The notes under the pieces were generated by a model. That model made no database searches and had not been told where the DNA came from. It saw nothing but the letters and a program-made list of their open reading frames with translations. The position numbers and the translations under genes are program-made. A DNA stretch of 64,000 nucleotides from Actinoplanes sp. NBRC 103695 (GTDB lineage: Bacteria; Actinomycetota; Actinomycetes; Mycobacteriales; Micromonosporaceae), in contig NZ_BSTL01000015.1 in NCBI RefSeq assembly GCF_030269485.1, positions 186,001 to 250,000 on the forward strand, in the 5' to 3' direction. Each line of letters opens with the position of its first letter. Within the stretch, counting starts at the first letter, position 1. Positions 30,409 to 39,651 of the stretch are shown here, in pieces.

Positions 30409-31404
30409 GATGAAATCGCAGAGAGCCTGCATCGCGATCTTGGGCGAGCCGTCCGGCAGCGGCGTCAGCTGGGCCCGGGCCGTCTCAGCGTAGGACCGGA
30501 CCGTCTCCCGCGCCCGTTTCATCGCCGCCGACTCGCGGAGCAGGCCGAGCGCCTCGGCGTGCAACGCGTCGTCGGTCACCGGCCCGATCGCCAGAATCTC
30601 CCGCAGCCGCACCGCGGACGCGTCGGTGTCGTCGCCGGCCAGCGCATAGAGCACCGGCAGCGTAGGAACACCCTCGCGCAGATCGGTGCCCGGCGTCTTG
30701 CCCGACTGCACCGACTCGGACGCGATGTCGAGCAGGTCGTCGGAGAGCTGGAAGGCGATGCCGATCGTCTCGCCGTACTTCGCGAGGGCGTCGACATGCT
30801 CCGGCGCCGCACCCGAGAACAGCCCGCCGAACCGCGCCGACGTGGCGATCAGCGACGCCGTCTTCTCCGTGATCACGCCGAGGTAGTGCTCGATCGGGTC
30901 GCTGCCCCGCGGCCCCGCCGTCTCCGCGATCTGCCCGTGGACCAGCCGGGAGAAGGTGCGCGCCTGCAGCCGAACCGCCTCGGTGCCGAGCGACGCGGCG
31001 ATGTCGGCGGCCCGGGCGAACAGGTAGTCACCGACCAGGATCGCCATCGAGTTGCCCCAGCGCGCATTCGCACTGGCCGCCCCGCGCCGCACGTCCGCCT
31101 CGTCCATGACGTCGTCGTGGTAGAGCGTCGCCAGATGTGTGAGCTCCACCACCAGGGAGGCGGAGATGATCTCGGGCCGCGCCGGGTCACCGAACTGCGC
31201 ACCCAGCGCCAGGATCAGGGGCCGGAACCGCTTGCCCCCCGCATCCATCAGGTGCCGCGCCGCCTCGGCCACCAGCGGGTCGGAGCTGGCAACGTTGCTG
31301 CGCAGCGCCTCCTCCACAGCCGCCAGCGTCGCCGACACGGACTCGTCGACCTCAGGGTCGATCTCGAGGCCGAGCGCCGCGAGCGCGCTGTCACCGGTGC
31401 TCAT
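30391..31404 (-). CDS. Polyprenyl diphosphate synthase (long-chain, menaquinone side chain)
   Basis: A 337-residue trans-prenyltransferase condensing isopentenyl diphosphate units. The first Asp-rich motif is D97-D98-VMD (LYHDDVMDEADVRRG); the second is QLSDDLLDIASE; GGKRFRPLI is the substrate-binding motif. The residue at -5 to the first motif is Leu rather than a bulky aromatic stop, consistent with a long-chain product. The gene lies 3 kb from the complex I operon, which works with menaquinone, and other menaquinone genes follow further on. ATG at 31404, or GTG one codon earlier. Product length is inferred. Confidence 0.9.
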   Translation of the reverse strand: MSTGDSALAALGLEIDPEVDESVSATLAAVEEALRSNVASSDPLVAEAARHLMDAGGKRFRPLILALGAQFGDPARPEIISASLVVELTHLATLYHDDVMDEADVRRGAASANARWGNSMAILVGDYLFARAADIAASLGTEAVRLQARTFSRLVHGQIAETAGPRGSDPIEHYLGVITEKTASLIATSARFGGLFSGAAPEHVDALAKYGETIGIAFQLSDDLLDIASESVQSGKTPGTDLREGVPTLPVLYALAGDDTDASAVRLREILAIGPVTDDALHAEALGLLRESAAMKRARETVRSYAETARAQLTPLPDGSPKIAMQALCDFIADRTS

Positions 31405-31407
31405 CAC

Positions 31408-31793
31408 ACTTTCACGATGCCATACGCCTACGACAGTTCCCGTGCCAGGGTTATCAAGATCATTTCCGGAGTACGCGCACAGCTGCTGCTCGTACGCTCA
31501 GACGGGCCGGTCGGTACTCACTCTCCGCACCCGCCGCCGGGTTGTCCCGACCGGTCCGGCCAGACCTCCCCGCCGGCCAGGCTCCCAGCCTCGCGGCTCG
31601 CCCTACCCCCTCGCCGCGTGTCCCCCGCGCCGCTCGCCCCGAGCGCTCCTCCTCCACGTCTCCCCGCGCGCTTCTCCCGGCGCCTCGCCTGGCCGCGGCG
31701 CGCCTCTTGACCTCTCCTGCCACCTACCGCGCCTTCGCTGCGGCGCCTTCGCTGCGGTGCCTTCTCGTGGCGCGCCCCCGCTAGCGTCGCGTC
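31408..31793. other. Intergenic stretch, C-rich on the plus strand
   Basis: Divergent promoter region between the polyprenyl synthase and the GrpB-like gene. From about 31540 it is strongly pyrimidine-rich on the plus strand. GCCTTCGCTGCGG occurs twice in tandem near 31733-31758. TAGCGT (31782-31787) is the likely -10 box of the following gene. No gene was seen. Confidence 0.6.
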
Positions 31794-32384
31794 ATGCGCC
31801 TGCCCCCGCTGCCACCGCCGGTCCCGCCTCTGACGCCCGAGCAGATGGCAAGCCGCGCCGTAGGCGACCGCCCCTCCGAGGTCAGCAAGCCGATCACGAT
31901 CAGCCCCTACGACCCCGAGTGGCCGATCCGCTTCGCGCACGAGGAGAAACGCATCCGATCAGCCCTGGGCGACCAGGTCCTGCTCCTCGACCACGTGGGC
32001 TCCACCGCCGTCCCCGGCCTCCCCGCCAAGGACCGCCTCGACATAGACCTGATCGTCGCCGACCCCGCCGACGAGGGCGCCTACGTGCCGGCCCTGTCCC
32101 ACGCCGGCTACACCCTGCGGACCAGAGAGCCCCACTGGTGCGAGCACCGCTGCCTCTGGACCGCCGACCACGACGTCAACCTGCACGTCTTCGGCCCCGA
32201 CTGCGACGAGCACCTCCGCCACCTGATCTTCCGAGACCACCTGCGCGCCAACCCCGCCGACCGCGACCGTTACACGGCGGCCAAACAGCAGGCGGCGGCC
32301 GACCACCCGATGCACATGGCCGGCTACGTAGCCGCCAAGGCCACCGTGGTCATCGACATCCTGACCCGCGCCGGGCTCCGCTGA
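31794..32384 (+). CDS. GrpB family protein (UPF0157, nucleotidyltransferase fold)
   Basis: A 196-residue protein. After a Pro-rich N-terminus (about 40 residues) come the GrpB motifs ISPYDPEWPIRFAHEEKRI, LLDHVGSTAVPGLPAKDRLDIDLIV (the GSTAVPGLxAKPxIDI signature of the family) and HDVNLHVF, then LRFRDHLRANP-like IFRDHLRANPADRDRYTAAKQQ. The GS...DxD arrangement belongs to the nucleotidyltransferase superfamily; the function is unknown. TAGCGT lies 6 nt before the ATG (leaderless). Eight bases separate it from the HAD gene, so the two probably form an operon. Confidence 0.9.
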   Translation: MRLPPLPPPVPPLTPEQMASRAVGDRPSEVSKPITISPYDPEWPIRFAHEEKRIRSALGDQVLLLDHVGSTAVPGLPAKDRLDIDLIVADPADEGAYVPALSHAGYTLRTREPHWCEHRCLWTADHDVNLHVFGPDCDEHLRHLIFRDHLRANPADRDRYTAAKQQAAADHPMHMAGYVAAKATVVIDILTRAGLR

Positions 32385-32391
32385 CACCACA

Positions 32392-33033
32392 GTGGACCTG
32401 ATTCTCGACCTCTTCCACACCCTGCTGGACGGCGCCGACGACGAACGCGACCGCGTCGTGGCCGACATGGCAACGGTTCTCGACGTGTCACCATCGGCTC
32501 TCGTAGCGGCCTACCACGCCAGCTGGCCCGACCGTCTGGTCCGCTGGACCGTCGAGGAGACCATCACGATCCTCACCGCCCGCATCGGCGGCGCCCCCAA
32601 CCCGGCGCAGGTGACACAGGCGGCCGAGCTGCGCCGAGCACTGGCCCGCCGCCTGCTGGCCGCAGTCCCGAAGTCCACTCTCGACACCCTGGACAAGTTG
32701 CGCGCCAACGGATCCCGCCTGGCCCTGGTCAGCAACGCCACCGCCGAAACGGCCGAAGCCTGGCCACACACGCCCTTGGCCGACCGCTTCGACGCCGCGG
32801 TGTTCTCCTGCACGGTCGGCCTGGCGAAGCCGGATCCCGCGATCTACCGCCTGGCCGCGAGCCGGCTGGGCATCCCACCCGAGGCCTGCATCTTCGTCGG
32901 GGACGGTGCCGACGACGAACTGACCGGCGCCGCCGCGGCCGGAATGACCGCCATCCGAACAACCGAACATCGCGACGGCGTCCCCACCTGGCCGGGACGC
33001 ACAATCTCGACGCTGAGCGCCCTAGTCACCTAG
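32392..33033 (+). CDS. HAD superfamily hydrolase
   Basis: A 213-residue HAD protein. Motif I is LILDLFHTLLD; the residue two after the nucleophile Asp is Phe instead of Asp, the pattern of haloacid dehalogenase-type or non-phosphatase members. Motif II is LALVSNAT, the motif III lysine lies in VGLAKPDPAIYRLAA and motif IV is FVGDGADDELTGAAAAGM. A helical cap (about 15-90) identifies cap type C1. It starts with GTG at 32392, 8 nt after the GrpB-like gene. The substrate is unknown. Confidence 0.85.
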   Translation: MDLILDLFHTLLDGADDERDRVVADMATVLDVSPSALVAAYHASWPDRLVRWTVEETITILTARIGGAPNPAQVTQAAELRRALARRLLAAVPKSTLDTLDKLRANGSRLALVSNATAETAEAWPHTPLADRFDAAVFSCTVGLAKPDPAIYRLAASRLGIPPEACIFVGDGADDELTGAAAAGMTAIRTTEHRDGVPTWPGRTISTLSALVT

Positions 33034-33189
33034 ACACTTGCGGGGTGAAGGTCTTGCGTTGCTGCCGGGGGTATCCGCTGGGTATGTGGTCAGGCCGGGT
33101 TGCCATGCGGCTCGGGTGCCCAGTCACGGTCGCTGCCGCCGCCGCCGTCGCTTGGCGGGTCCGTGCGGGGTGTGCCAGGCGCCCGGGTG

Positions 33190-33495
33190 CCCGCTCAATG
33201 GCGCTGCCAGCGGCGTGGGGTTTCTCTGGGGCTGCCAGGCCCCGGGGTGCCCGCTCACCGTCGCTGCCGCCGCTCGCGGCCGGCGCGGAGTCTCTCTGGG
33301 GCTTGCCAGGCCCCGGGGTGCCCGCTCACCGTCGCTGCCGCCGCTCGCGGCCGGCGCGGAGTCTCTCTGGGGCTTGCCAGGCCCCGGGGTGCCCGCTCAC
33401 CGTCGCTGCCGCCGCTCGCGGTCGGCGCGGAGTCTCTCTGGGGCTTGCCAGGCCCCGGGGTGCCCGCTCACCGTCGCTGCCGCCGCTCGCGGCCG
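33190..33495. repeat. 71-bp tandem repeat array
   Basis: A unit of exactly 71 bp, marked by TCTCTCTGGGGCTTGCCAGG, starts at 33291, 33362 and 33433; a diverged copy precedes it from about 33190. Neighbouring units differ by single bases. As 71 is not a multiple of three, reading frames rotate between units, so the open frames here are not genes. Part of the unit reappears inverted at about 33916-33962. Confidence 0.93.
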
Positions 33496-33510
33496 TGGCC
33501 GGGCGCGGTC

Positions 33511-33663
33511 GGTGGTAGGACCGGGCGCGGGTGGTAGGACCAGGCACGCAGTGGTGGGACAGAGCGGCATCGGGGTCGAAATAGCGCTCTAGGCCACCAC
33601 GGTCCGCGCGGGTGGTAGCTCAGAGCGGGGGAAGCTCAGTGGATAGCGCCCGGTCCTACCACC
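33511..33663. repeat. 18-bp inverted repeat enclosing further GGTGGTAG motifs
   Basis: GGTGGTAGGACCGGGCGC (33511-33528) and its exact complement GCGCCCGGTCCTACCACC (33646-33663) are 117 bp apart. Between them are more GGTGGTAGGACC and GGTGGTAGCTC copies. The motif reappears as GCTACCACC in the following array, so the whole block is built from one short word in both orientations. Confidence 0.88.
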
Positions 33664-33725
33664 GGCTGCCCGGCGTGGGCGGGGCGTAAGGCCGGCTGGC
33701 CGTCAACGCCGCAGATGCCGCCTTC

Positions 33726-33918
33726 AGCTACCACCGCCGTACCCGGCTACCACCGCCGTACCCGGCCACCACCGCCGTCACCGCCGTGCCCGGCTACCAC
33801 CGCCGTGAGCGGCTACCACCACCGTGAGCGGCTACCACCACCGTGAGCGGCTACCACCACCGTGAGCGGCTACCACCACCGTGAGCGGCTACCACCACCG
33901 TGAGCGGCTACCACCGCG
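33726..33918. repeat. 19-bp tandem repeat array (GGCTACCACCACCGTGAGC)
   Basis: Five perfect copies of GGCTACCACCACCGTGAGC stand in a row, preceded by variants with GCCGTACCC or GCCGTGAGC endings and one 28-bp unit. The array occupies about 190 bp. The period of 19 is not a coding period. Confidence 0.93.
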
Positions 33919-33963
33919 AGCGGCGGCAGCGACGGTGAGCGGGCACCCGGGCGCCTGGCAGAC

Positions 33964-34296
33964 CCGGCCCGACCCCACACCCAGCGGAGACGCCGGCAGC
34001 AACGCCACCTACAAGAAACGTCGGCAAGAGACGCGGACCGCCCCGCTCGGAGGGCGACGCTGCCAGGGCCCGGCAGGTGAGCTTGGATCACGCACCCGGC
34101 AGGGTGTGGGCATCCGGGCATGAGCCGCCAGGCGAATGGATGCCCACGCCCGGTGCCCGCGGGAGCATACGTCTCGGACCAACGACGGACGCGGGTAAAT
34201 CGATCTTGATCCAAGGGTGGCCTTGATCTGAAGACGGGAATCCCAGTGGCCTTGATCTGAAAGACGGGAATCCCAAGAGGGCCGGGGACAAAGCAG
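33964..34296. other. Remaining intergenic DNA before the nuo terminator, with a 30-bp direct repeat
   Basis: No gene seen. GTGGCCTTGATCTGAAGACG with its continuation to TCCCA occurs at about 34217-34245 and again with one extra A at about 34246-34275. The repeat looks like a recent tandem duplication beside the nuo terminator. Confidence 0.7.
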
Positions 34297-34325
34297 AAAC
34301 CCCGGCCAAACGCTGGCCGGGGTTT
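34297..34325 (-). terminator. Intrinsic terminator of the nuo operon
   Basis: AAACCCCGGCCA (34297-34308) and TGGCCGGGGTTT (34314-34325) form a perfect 12-bp stem with a 5-nt loop, 21 nt beyond the nuoN stop. Because the stem starts with AAA and ends with TTT it can act on both strands. Confidence 0.88.
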
Positions 34326-34346
34326 CTCAGTGATGCGTGAACGGAG

Positions 34347-35879
34347 CTATCTGACGAACTGGGCCGCATCGTTGGTGAGGTCGATCAGCGCGGCCGGCGC
34401 GACGCCCAGGGCCAGCGTCGCCAGGACGCCGATGGCCAGGGCCGCCGATGTCATCGCTCCGGGCAGGGAGACCGTCGGGGTCGACTCGCCGGGCTCGCTC
34501 AGCCACATCATGACGACGACCCGCAGGTACGGGAACGCCAGCAGCATGCTGGAGATCACGCCGAAGATGACCAGCCAGGTCTGTCCACCCTCGACGGCGG
34601 CGCCGAAGACCGCGAACTTGCTGGTGAAGCCGCTGGTCAGCGGGATGCCGGCGAAGGCCAGCAGGATGAACGTGAAGATGCCCGCGAATACGGGGCTCTT
34701 CCGGCCGAGGCCGGCCCAGCGGGACAGGTGGGTGGCCTCGCCGTCGGCGTCTCGGACCAGCGTCAGGATGCCGAATGCGGCGAGCACCGAGAAGCCGTAG
34801 GCGACCAGGTAGAACATGGTGCTGGACAGGCCGCTCTTGTTCAGGGCGAGCGCGCCGACCAGGAGGTAACCGGCGTTGGCGATCGACGAGTACGCCAGGA
34901 GCCGCTTCATGTCGGTCTGTGTAACCGCCAGCACCGCGCCGACCAGCATGGTGAGCACCGCGATGGCGCCGAGGACGGGCTGGAAGTCCCAGCGGACACC
35001 GTCGAAGGCCACGTAGAGGATGCGCAGCAGGGCCCCGAAGGCGGCCACCTTGGTGCAGGCCGCCATCAGGGCGGTGACGGGAGTCGGCGCGCCCTGGTAG
35101 ACGTCCGGCGTCCAGACGTGGAACGGCGCCAGCGCGCCCTTGAAGAGCAGGCCGATGGCGACCAGCGCGAGGCCGCCGTAGAGCAGCACCTGGCTGCGCT
35201 CGGGGGTGGCGACGGCGTCGTGGATCTGGCTGAACTGCACGCCGCCGGCGAAGCCGTAGATCAGGGCCACGCCGAACAGGAAGAACGCGGACGCGTACGA
35301 GCCGAGCAGGAAGTACTTGAGCGCTGCCTCCTGGCTGAGCAGGCGACGACGGCGGGCCAGCGCGCACAGCAGGTACAGCGGCAGCGAGAAGACCTCGAGC
35401 GCGACGAACATGGTCAGCAGGTCGTTCGCGGCGACGAACAGCAGCATGCCGCCCAGCGCGAACATGGTCAGCGGGTAGACCTCGGTGGCGCCGGGCTCGC
35501 TGCCGGCCTGCTTGAGGTCCTTCTGCGAGCCGACGGTGATCGCCGCCTGGGAGACGAACGCGCCGCCGTGCTCGATCGACCGCTCGCCGATCAGGAGCAT
35601 CGCCACCAGGCCGAGCAGCAGGATCGCGCCCGACAGGAAGAGTGTGGGGCCGTCCACCGCGACGGCGCCGCCGATGGTGACGGTCCGCTCGTTGCGGGAG
35701 ACGATCACGGCGACGAAGGCGGCGACGATGGCGGCCAGCGCCAGGGTGAGCTGGATCGGATGACGGAGCCGTTTGGGAGCGAGCGCCTCGAGGAGGACCC
35801 CGAGGCAGGCGGCCCCGAAGAGGATCAACATCGGCGACAGCGCGCCGTAGTCGATCGCGGGTAGTTTCAGGTCTCCCAT
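34347..35879 (-). CDS. nuoN: NADH-quinone oxidoreductase subunit N
   Basis: A 510-residue antiporter-like subunit of the complex I membrane arm, one of three proton-pumping units. It has about 14 helices; conserved family features are LTMFVALEVFSLPLYLL (with the key glutamate), LLFKGALAPFHVWTPDVYQGAPTPVTALMA (with the key lysine and the broken helix) and AYSSIANAGYLLVG. It is the last gene of the nuo operon: the ATG at 35879 lies 2 nt behind the nuoM stop, and the terminator follows. A longer in-frame reading overlaps nuoM and is rejected. Confidence 0.95.
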   Translation of the reverse strand: MGDLKLPAIDYGALSPMLILFGAACLGVLLEALAPKRLRHPIQLTLALAAIVAAFVAVIVSRNERTVTIGGAVAVDGPTLFLSGAILLLGLVAMLLIGERSIEHGGAFVSQAAITVGSQKDLKQAGSEPGATEVYPLTMFALGGMLLFVAANDLLTMFVALEVFSLPLYLLCALARRRRLLSQEAALKYFLLGSYASAFFLFGVALIYGFAGGVQFSQIHDAVATPERSQVLLYGGLALVAIGLLFKGALAPFHVWTPDVYQGAPTPVTALMAACTKVAAFGALLRILYVAFDGVRWDFQPVLGAIAVLTMLVGAVLAVTQTDMKRLLAYSSIANAGYLLVGALALNKSGLSSTMFYLVAYGFSVLAAFGILTLVRDADGEATHLSRWAGLGRKSPVFAGIFTFILLAFAGIPLTSGFTSKFAVFGAAVEGGQTWLVIFGVISSMLLAFPYLRVVVMMWLSEPGESTPTVSLPGAMTSAALAIGVLATLALGVAPAALIDLTNDAAQFVR

Positions 35880-35881
35880 GG

Positions 35882-37426
35882 CTACGGAGCCGTCCTTCCG
35901 TTTGCGACCGCCGTCGGGCCCGGATCTTGCGTGCCGACGTCGTTCATGGTGGCCTCGACCGCCGGGTTGATCACGTCGGTGACCGGCTTCGGGTAGAAGC
36001 CGAAGATGATCAGCAGCGCGATCAGCGGCGCGACGACCACCTTCTCGCGCAGCGTGATGTCCTGCCGCATGGCCGGCACCTCGGCGAGCGCCGGGTTCAG
36101 CGTGCCCTGGGTGGTGCGCTGGACCATCCACAGCACGTACGCGGCGGCCAGGATGATGCCCGCGGTGGCGACCACTGCCCACGCCGGGTGCACGGTGAAC
36201 GTGCCGATCAGGACCAGGAACTCACTGACGAACGGCGCCGTGCCGGGCAGGGCCAGCGACGCCAGACCGGCGAAGAAGAACACCCCGGCCAGCACCGGGA
36301 CCAGCTTGCCCGCGCCGCCGAAGTCGCTCACCAGGGCCGAGCCGCGCCGGGCCACGAACATGCCGACGACCAGGAAGAGCAGGCCGGTGGCGAGACCGTG
36401 GTTGACCATGTACAGCACCGAGCCGGTGCCGCCCTGTGTGGTGAAGGCGAAGATGCCGATGCCGATGAACCCGAAGTGGGCGATCGACGTGTACGACACC
36501 AGCCGCTTCAGGTCGTTCTGGCCGACCGCGAGCAGCGCCGCGTAGAGGATGCCGATCACCGCGAGGGCGATCGCGACCGGCGCGAACCAGCGCGACGCCT
36601 CCGGGAACATCGGCAGGCAGTAGCGCAGGATGCCGAAGGTGCCGACCTTGTCCAGCACGCCGACCAGCAGCGCCGCGGCGCCGGCCGGTGCGGCGCCACC
36701 GGCGTCCGGCAGCCAGGTGTGGAACGGGAAGAACGGGGCCTTGATGGCGAACGCGATGAAGAAGCCGAGGAACAGCCAGCGGCCCGCCTCGGTGCCGATG
36801 TCCGCGTTGACCAGGGTCTGCCAGTCGAAGGAGTTCTCGCCGGCGACCACCCAGACGCCGATCACCGCGGCCAGCATGAAGAGACCGCCGACCAGCGAGT
36901 AGAGGAAGAACTTCACCGCCGCGTACTGCCGGCGCTGGCCGCCGTAGCTGCCGATGATGAAGTACATCGGCACCAGCATGACCTCGAAGAACACGTAGAA
37001 CAGGAAGATGTCGGAGGCCGCGAAGACGCCGATCATCGTGCATTCGAGGGCGAGGAGCAGGGCGAAGTAGGTGGGCACGCTCCGCTTGGTCTGTTCGGCG
37101 TCGTTCCACGACGCGAGGATGACCAGGGGTACGAGCACCGCGATCAGCATCAGCAGGACCAGCGCGATGCCGTCCACCTCGAACGTGAAGCGCACGCCCC
37201 AGTTCGGGATCCACGGGTACGACTCGCGGAACTGGAACCGGGTGCCGCCGACCTCGAAGGCGATCCACATCAGGATGCTGAACACCAGCACGACCAGCGA
37301 CCAGACCAGGGCCACGGTCTTGGCGAGCTGCGCCTTGGTCTTCGGGATGAAGGCGACCACCGCGGCCCCGACGAGCGGGAGCAGCGTGAGGATCGACAGG
37401 AACGGGAAGTTTTTCACGCCAGCCAT
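35882..37426 (-). CDS. nuoM: NADH-quinone oxidoreductase subunit M
   Basis: A 514-residue antiporter-like subunit of the complex I membrane arm. Recognisable blocks are DIFLFYVFFEVMLVPMYFIIG (key glutamate), FAIKAPFFPFHTWLPDA (key lysine) and LLVGVLDKVGTFGILRY (second conserved lysine), and the C-terminal FYPKPVTDVI. In the broken-helix region the sequence is DAGGAAPAG instead of the DAHTEAP of proteobacterial NuoM. The ATG at 37426 lies inside the last 13 nt of nuoL, so the genes overlap. Confidence 0.95.
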   Translation of the reverse strand: MAGVKNFPFLSILTLLPLVGAAVVAFIPKTKAQLAKTVALVWSLVVLVFSILMWIAFEVGGTRFQFRESYPWIPNWGVRFTFEVDGIALVLLMLIAVLVPLVILASWNDAEQTKRSVPTYFALLLALECTMIGVFAASDIFLFYVFFEVMLVPMYFIIGSYGGQRRQYAAVKFFLYSLVGGLFMLAAVIGVWVVAGENSFDWQTLVNADIGTEAGRWLFLGFFIAFAIKAPFFPFHTWLPDAGGAAPAGAAALLVGVLDKVGTFGILRYCLPMFPEASRWFAPVAIALAVIGILYAALLAVGQNDLKRLVSYTSIAHFGFIGIGIFAFTTQGGTGSVLYMVNHGLATGLLFLVVGMFVARRGSALVSDFGGAGKLVPVLAGVFFFAGLASLALPGTAPFVSEFLVLIGTFTVHPAWAVVATAGIILAAAYVLWMVQRTTQGTLNPALAEVPAMRQDITLREKVVVAPLIALLIIFGFYPKPVTDVINPAVEATMNDVGTQDPGPTAVANGRTAP

Positions 37427-39339
37427 CCCAACTGAACGGCGAGGAAGGCACCGACGACCAGGACCGCGCCGGTGAGCATCGAGAGGGCGTACGAGCGCAC
37501 GAACCCGGTCTGCAGCCTGCGCAGCCGGCCGGAACTGCCGCCGACCCCGGCCGCGATCCCGTTGACCACGCCGTCGATGCCCCGGTTGTCCAGGTAGACC
37601 AGTGCGCGGGTCAGGTAGAGGCCGGGCTTCTCGAACACCGCCACGTTGATCGCGTCGGTGTACAGGTTTTTGCGCGCGGCGGTGACGACCACGCCTGCCC
37701 GCTGCGGCTCGGTGGCCGTGCCGCGGCGGAACAGCATGATCGCGAGGCCCGCGCCGATGACGGTGAGCGCGATCGACAGGATGGTGATCCAGGTGTGGCT
37801 CAGGACCGCGTGCGGTTCGGCCTGCTCGGCGCCGAGCACCGGTTCCAGCCATTGCGGCACGCTGGTGGACATGAGACCGCCTGCGGCAGCGGAGCCGACG
37901 GCCAGCAGCACCAGCGGGATCCACATGATGGCCGGCGACTCGTGCGGCTCGTGGATGTCCTCCGTCCACCGCTTCGGGCCGTGGAAGGTCAGCACGAACA
38001 GGCGGGTCATGTAGAAGGCGGTCAGCCCGGCGCCGAGCAGCGCGGCCATGCCGTACAGCCAGGCGGTCCAGCCCTCACGCTCGAACGCCGCGGCGATGAT
38101 CGGCTCCTTGGAGAAGAAGCCGGACAGCGGCGGGATGCCGATGATCGCCAGCCAGCCGAAGCCGAACGTGATCCACGTGATCTTCATGTACTTGCGCAGG
38201 CCACCGAACCGGCGGATGTCCACCTGGTCGTGCATGCCGTGCATGACCGAACCGGCGCCGAGGAACATGTTGGCCTTGAAGAAGCCGTGCGCGAGCAGGT
38301 GGATGATCGCCAGCGCGTACGCGCCGCCGCCCAGCCCGACGCCCAGGAACATGTAGCCGATCTGGGAGACCGTCGACCAGGCCAGCACGCGCTTGATGTC
38401 GTCCTTGGCCGCGCCGATGATGCAGCCCATCAGCAGGGTCAGCGCACCGACGCTGACCACGATCGTCTGCAGGGTGTGGTTGGCCGTGAAGATCGGGTTG
38501 GACCGGGCGATCAGGTAGACGCCCGCGGTGACCATCGTCGCGGCGTGGATCAGGGCCGAGACCGGGGTCGGGCCCTCCATCGCGTCCGGGAGCCAGGCGT
38601 GCAGCGGGAACTGACCGGACTTACCGGCCGCGCCGAGCAGCAGCAGGATTCCCATGATCAGCACGGTGCCGGAGGCCAGCGAGCCGACGCCGTTGAACAC
38701 GTCGTCGTAGTTGGTGCTGCCCAGCTGCGCGAACATCAGGAAGATGCCGATGGCCAGGCCGGCGTCGCCGACCCGGTTCATCAGGAACGCCTTCTTGCCC
38801 GCGGTCGCCGCCGACGGCCGGTAGGTCCAGAACGAGATCAGCAGGTACGACGCAAGACCGACGCCCTCCCAGCCGAAGTACAGCATCACGTAGTTGTTGC
38901 CGAGCACCAGCAGCAGCATGGCGGCGACGAACAGGTTGAAGTATCCGAAGAACTTCCGCCGGCCCTCGTCGTGCTCCATGTAGCCCACCGCGTACAGGTG
39001 GATCAGCGAACCGACACCCGTGATCAGCAGGACGAAGACGCCGGACAGCGGGTCGAAGAGCAACCCGAAGTCGACGTGCAGGCCGCCCACCGCGATGAAG
39101 TCGAACAGGCTCTGCTCCGCCGACCGGGCGCCGTCCTCCAGCCCGCGCAGGGCGAAGAAATTGACCAGGCCGAGCACGAACGTGGCGGCGACGGCCAGCA
39201 CGCCGAGCCAGTGGCCCCACTTGTCGGCCCGCTTGCCGAGCAGCAGCAGGACCGCCGCGCTGGCCAGCGGAATCGCCACCAACAGCCAGATACTGCTCAG
39301 CGTCCCCGAGGCCGGGGCATACTCCACTGTCGCTTCCAC
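37414..39339 (-). CDS. nuoL: NADH-quinone oxidoreductase subunit L
   Basis: A 641-residue antiporter-like subunit at the distal end of the membrane arm; its C-terminal lateral helix runs along the arm. Family blocks seen are YFGWEGVGLASYLLISFW, GKSGQFPLHAWLPDAMEGPTPVSALIHAATMVTAGVYLI and AWSTVSQIGYMFLGVG. The C-terminal part has NLYTDAINVAVFEKPGLYLTRALVYLDNRGIDGVVNG, typical of actinobacterial NuoL. The ATG at 39339 follows nuoK by 12 nt. Confidence 0.96.
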   Translation of the reverse strand: MEATVEYAPASGTLSSIWLLVAIPLASAAVLLLLGKRADKWGHWLGVLAVAATFVLGLVNFFALRGLEDGARSAEQSLFDFIAVGGLHVDFGLLFDPLSGVFVLLITGVGSLIHLYAVGYMEHDEGRRKFFGYFNLFVAAMLLLVLGNNYVMLYFGWEGVGLASYLLISFWTYRPSAATAGKKAFLMNRVGDAGLAIGIFLMFAQLGSTNYDDVFNGVGSLASGTVLIMGILLLLGAAGKSGQFPLHAWLPDAMEGPTPVSALIHAATMVTAGVYLIARSNPIFTANHTLQTIVVSVGALTLLMGCIIGAAKDDIKRVLAWSTVSQIGYMFLGVGLGGGAYALAIIHLLAHGFFKANMFLGAGSVMHGMHDQVDIRRFGGLRKYMKITWITFGFGWLAIIGIPPLSGFFSKEPIIAAAFEREGWTAWLYGMAALLGAGLTAFYMTRLFVLTFHGPKRWTEDIHEPHESPAIMWIPLVLLAVGSAAAGGLMSTSVPQWLEPVLGAEQAEPHAVLSHTWITILSIALTVIGAGLAIMLFRRGTATEPQRAGVVVTAARKNLYTDAINVAVFEKPGLYLTRALVYLDNRGIDGVVNGIAAGVGGSSGRLRRLQTGFVRSYALSMLTGAVLVVGAFLAVQLGWLA

Positions 39340-39351
39340 TCCAAGGCCCCT

Positions 39352-39651
39352 TTAGTACTTCAGCAGGTTCGCGTCGTCGACGCTCGCGGAACGACGCGTC
39401 CGGAAGATCGACATGATGATCGCGAGGCCCACCACGACCTCGGCCGCCGCGACCACCATCACGAAGAACGAGATGATCTGGCCGTCCAGGCTGCCGTTGA
39501 TACGGCTGAACGTGACCAGCGCGAGGTTCGCCGCATTGAGCATCAGCTCGATGCACATGAACAGCACGATCGCGTTGCGGCGGATCAGCACGCCGGTGGC
39601 GCCGATGGTGAACAGGATTGCCGCGAGCACCAGGTAGTAGTCGGGAGTCAC
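39352..39651 (-). CDS. nuoK: NADH-quinone oxidoreductase subunit K
   Basis: A 99-residue, three-helix subunit of complex I. The conserved membrane glutamates lie in LFMCIELMLNAANLALV and in VVAAAEVVVGLAIIMSIFR, both essential for proton transfer in the family. The length is exactly typical. The GTG start overlaps the nuoJ stop (GTGA). Confidence 0.96.
   Translation of the reverse strand: MTPDYYLVLAAILFTIGATGVLIRRNAIVLFMCIELMLNAANLALVTFSRINGSLDGQIISFFVMVVAAAEVVVGLAIIMSIFRTRRSASVDDANLLKY

Noticed and set aside
33038..33592. Open frames with repeated GVSLGLARPRGARSPS-like units in the repeat island
   Set aside because: The underlying 71-bp period is not divisible by three, so the same DNA is read in three frames in turn. 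This is an effect of the tandem repeat, not a repeat protein.
33726..33918. Possible CRISPR array
   Set aside because: The 19-bp units are contiguous with no unique spacers between them, and no cas gene is present.
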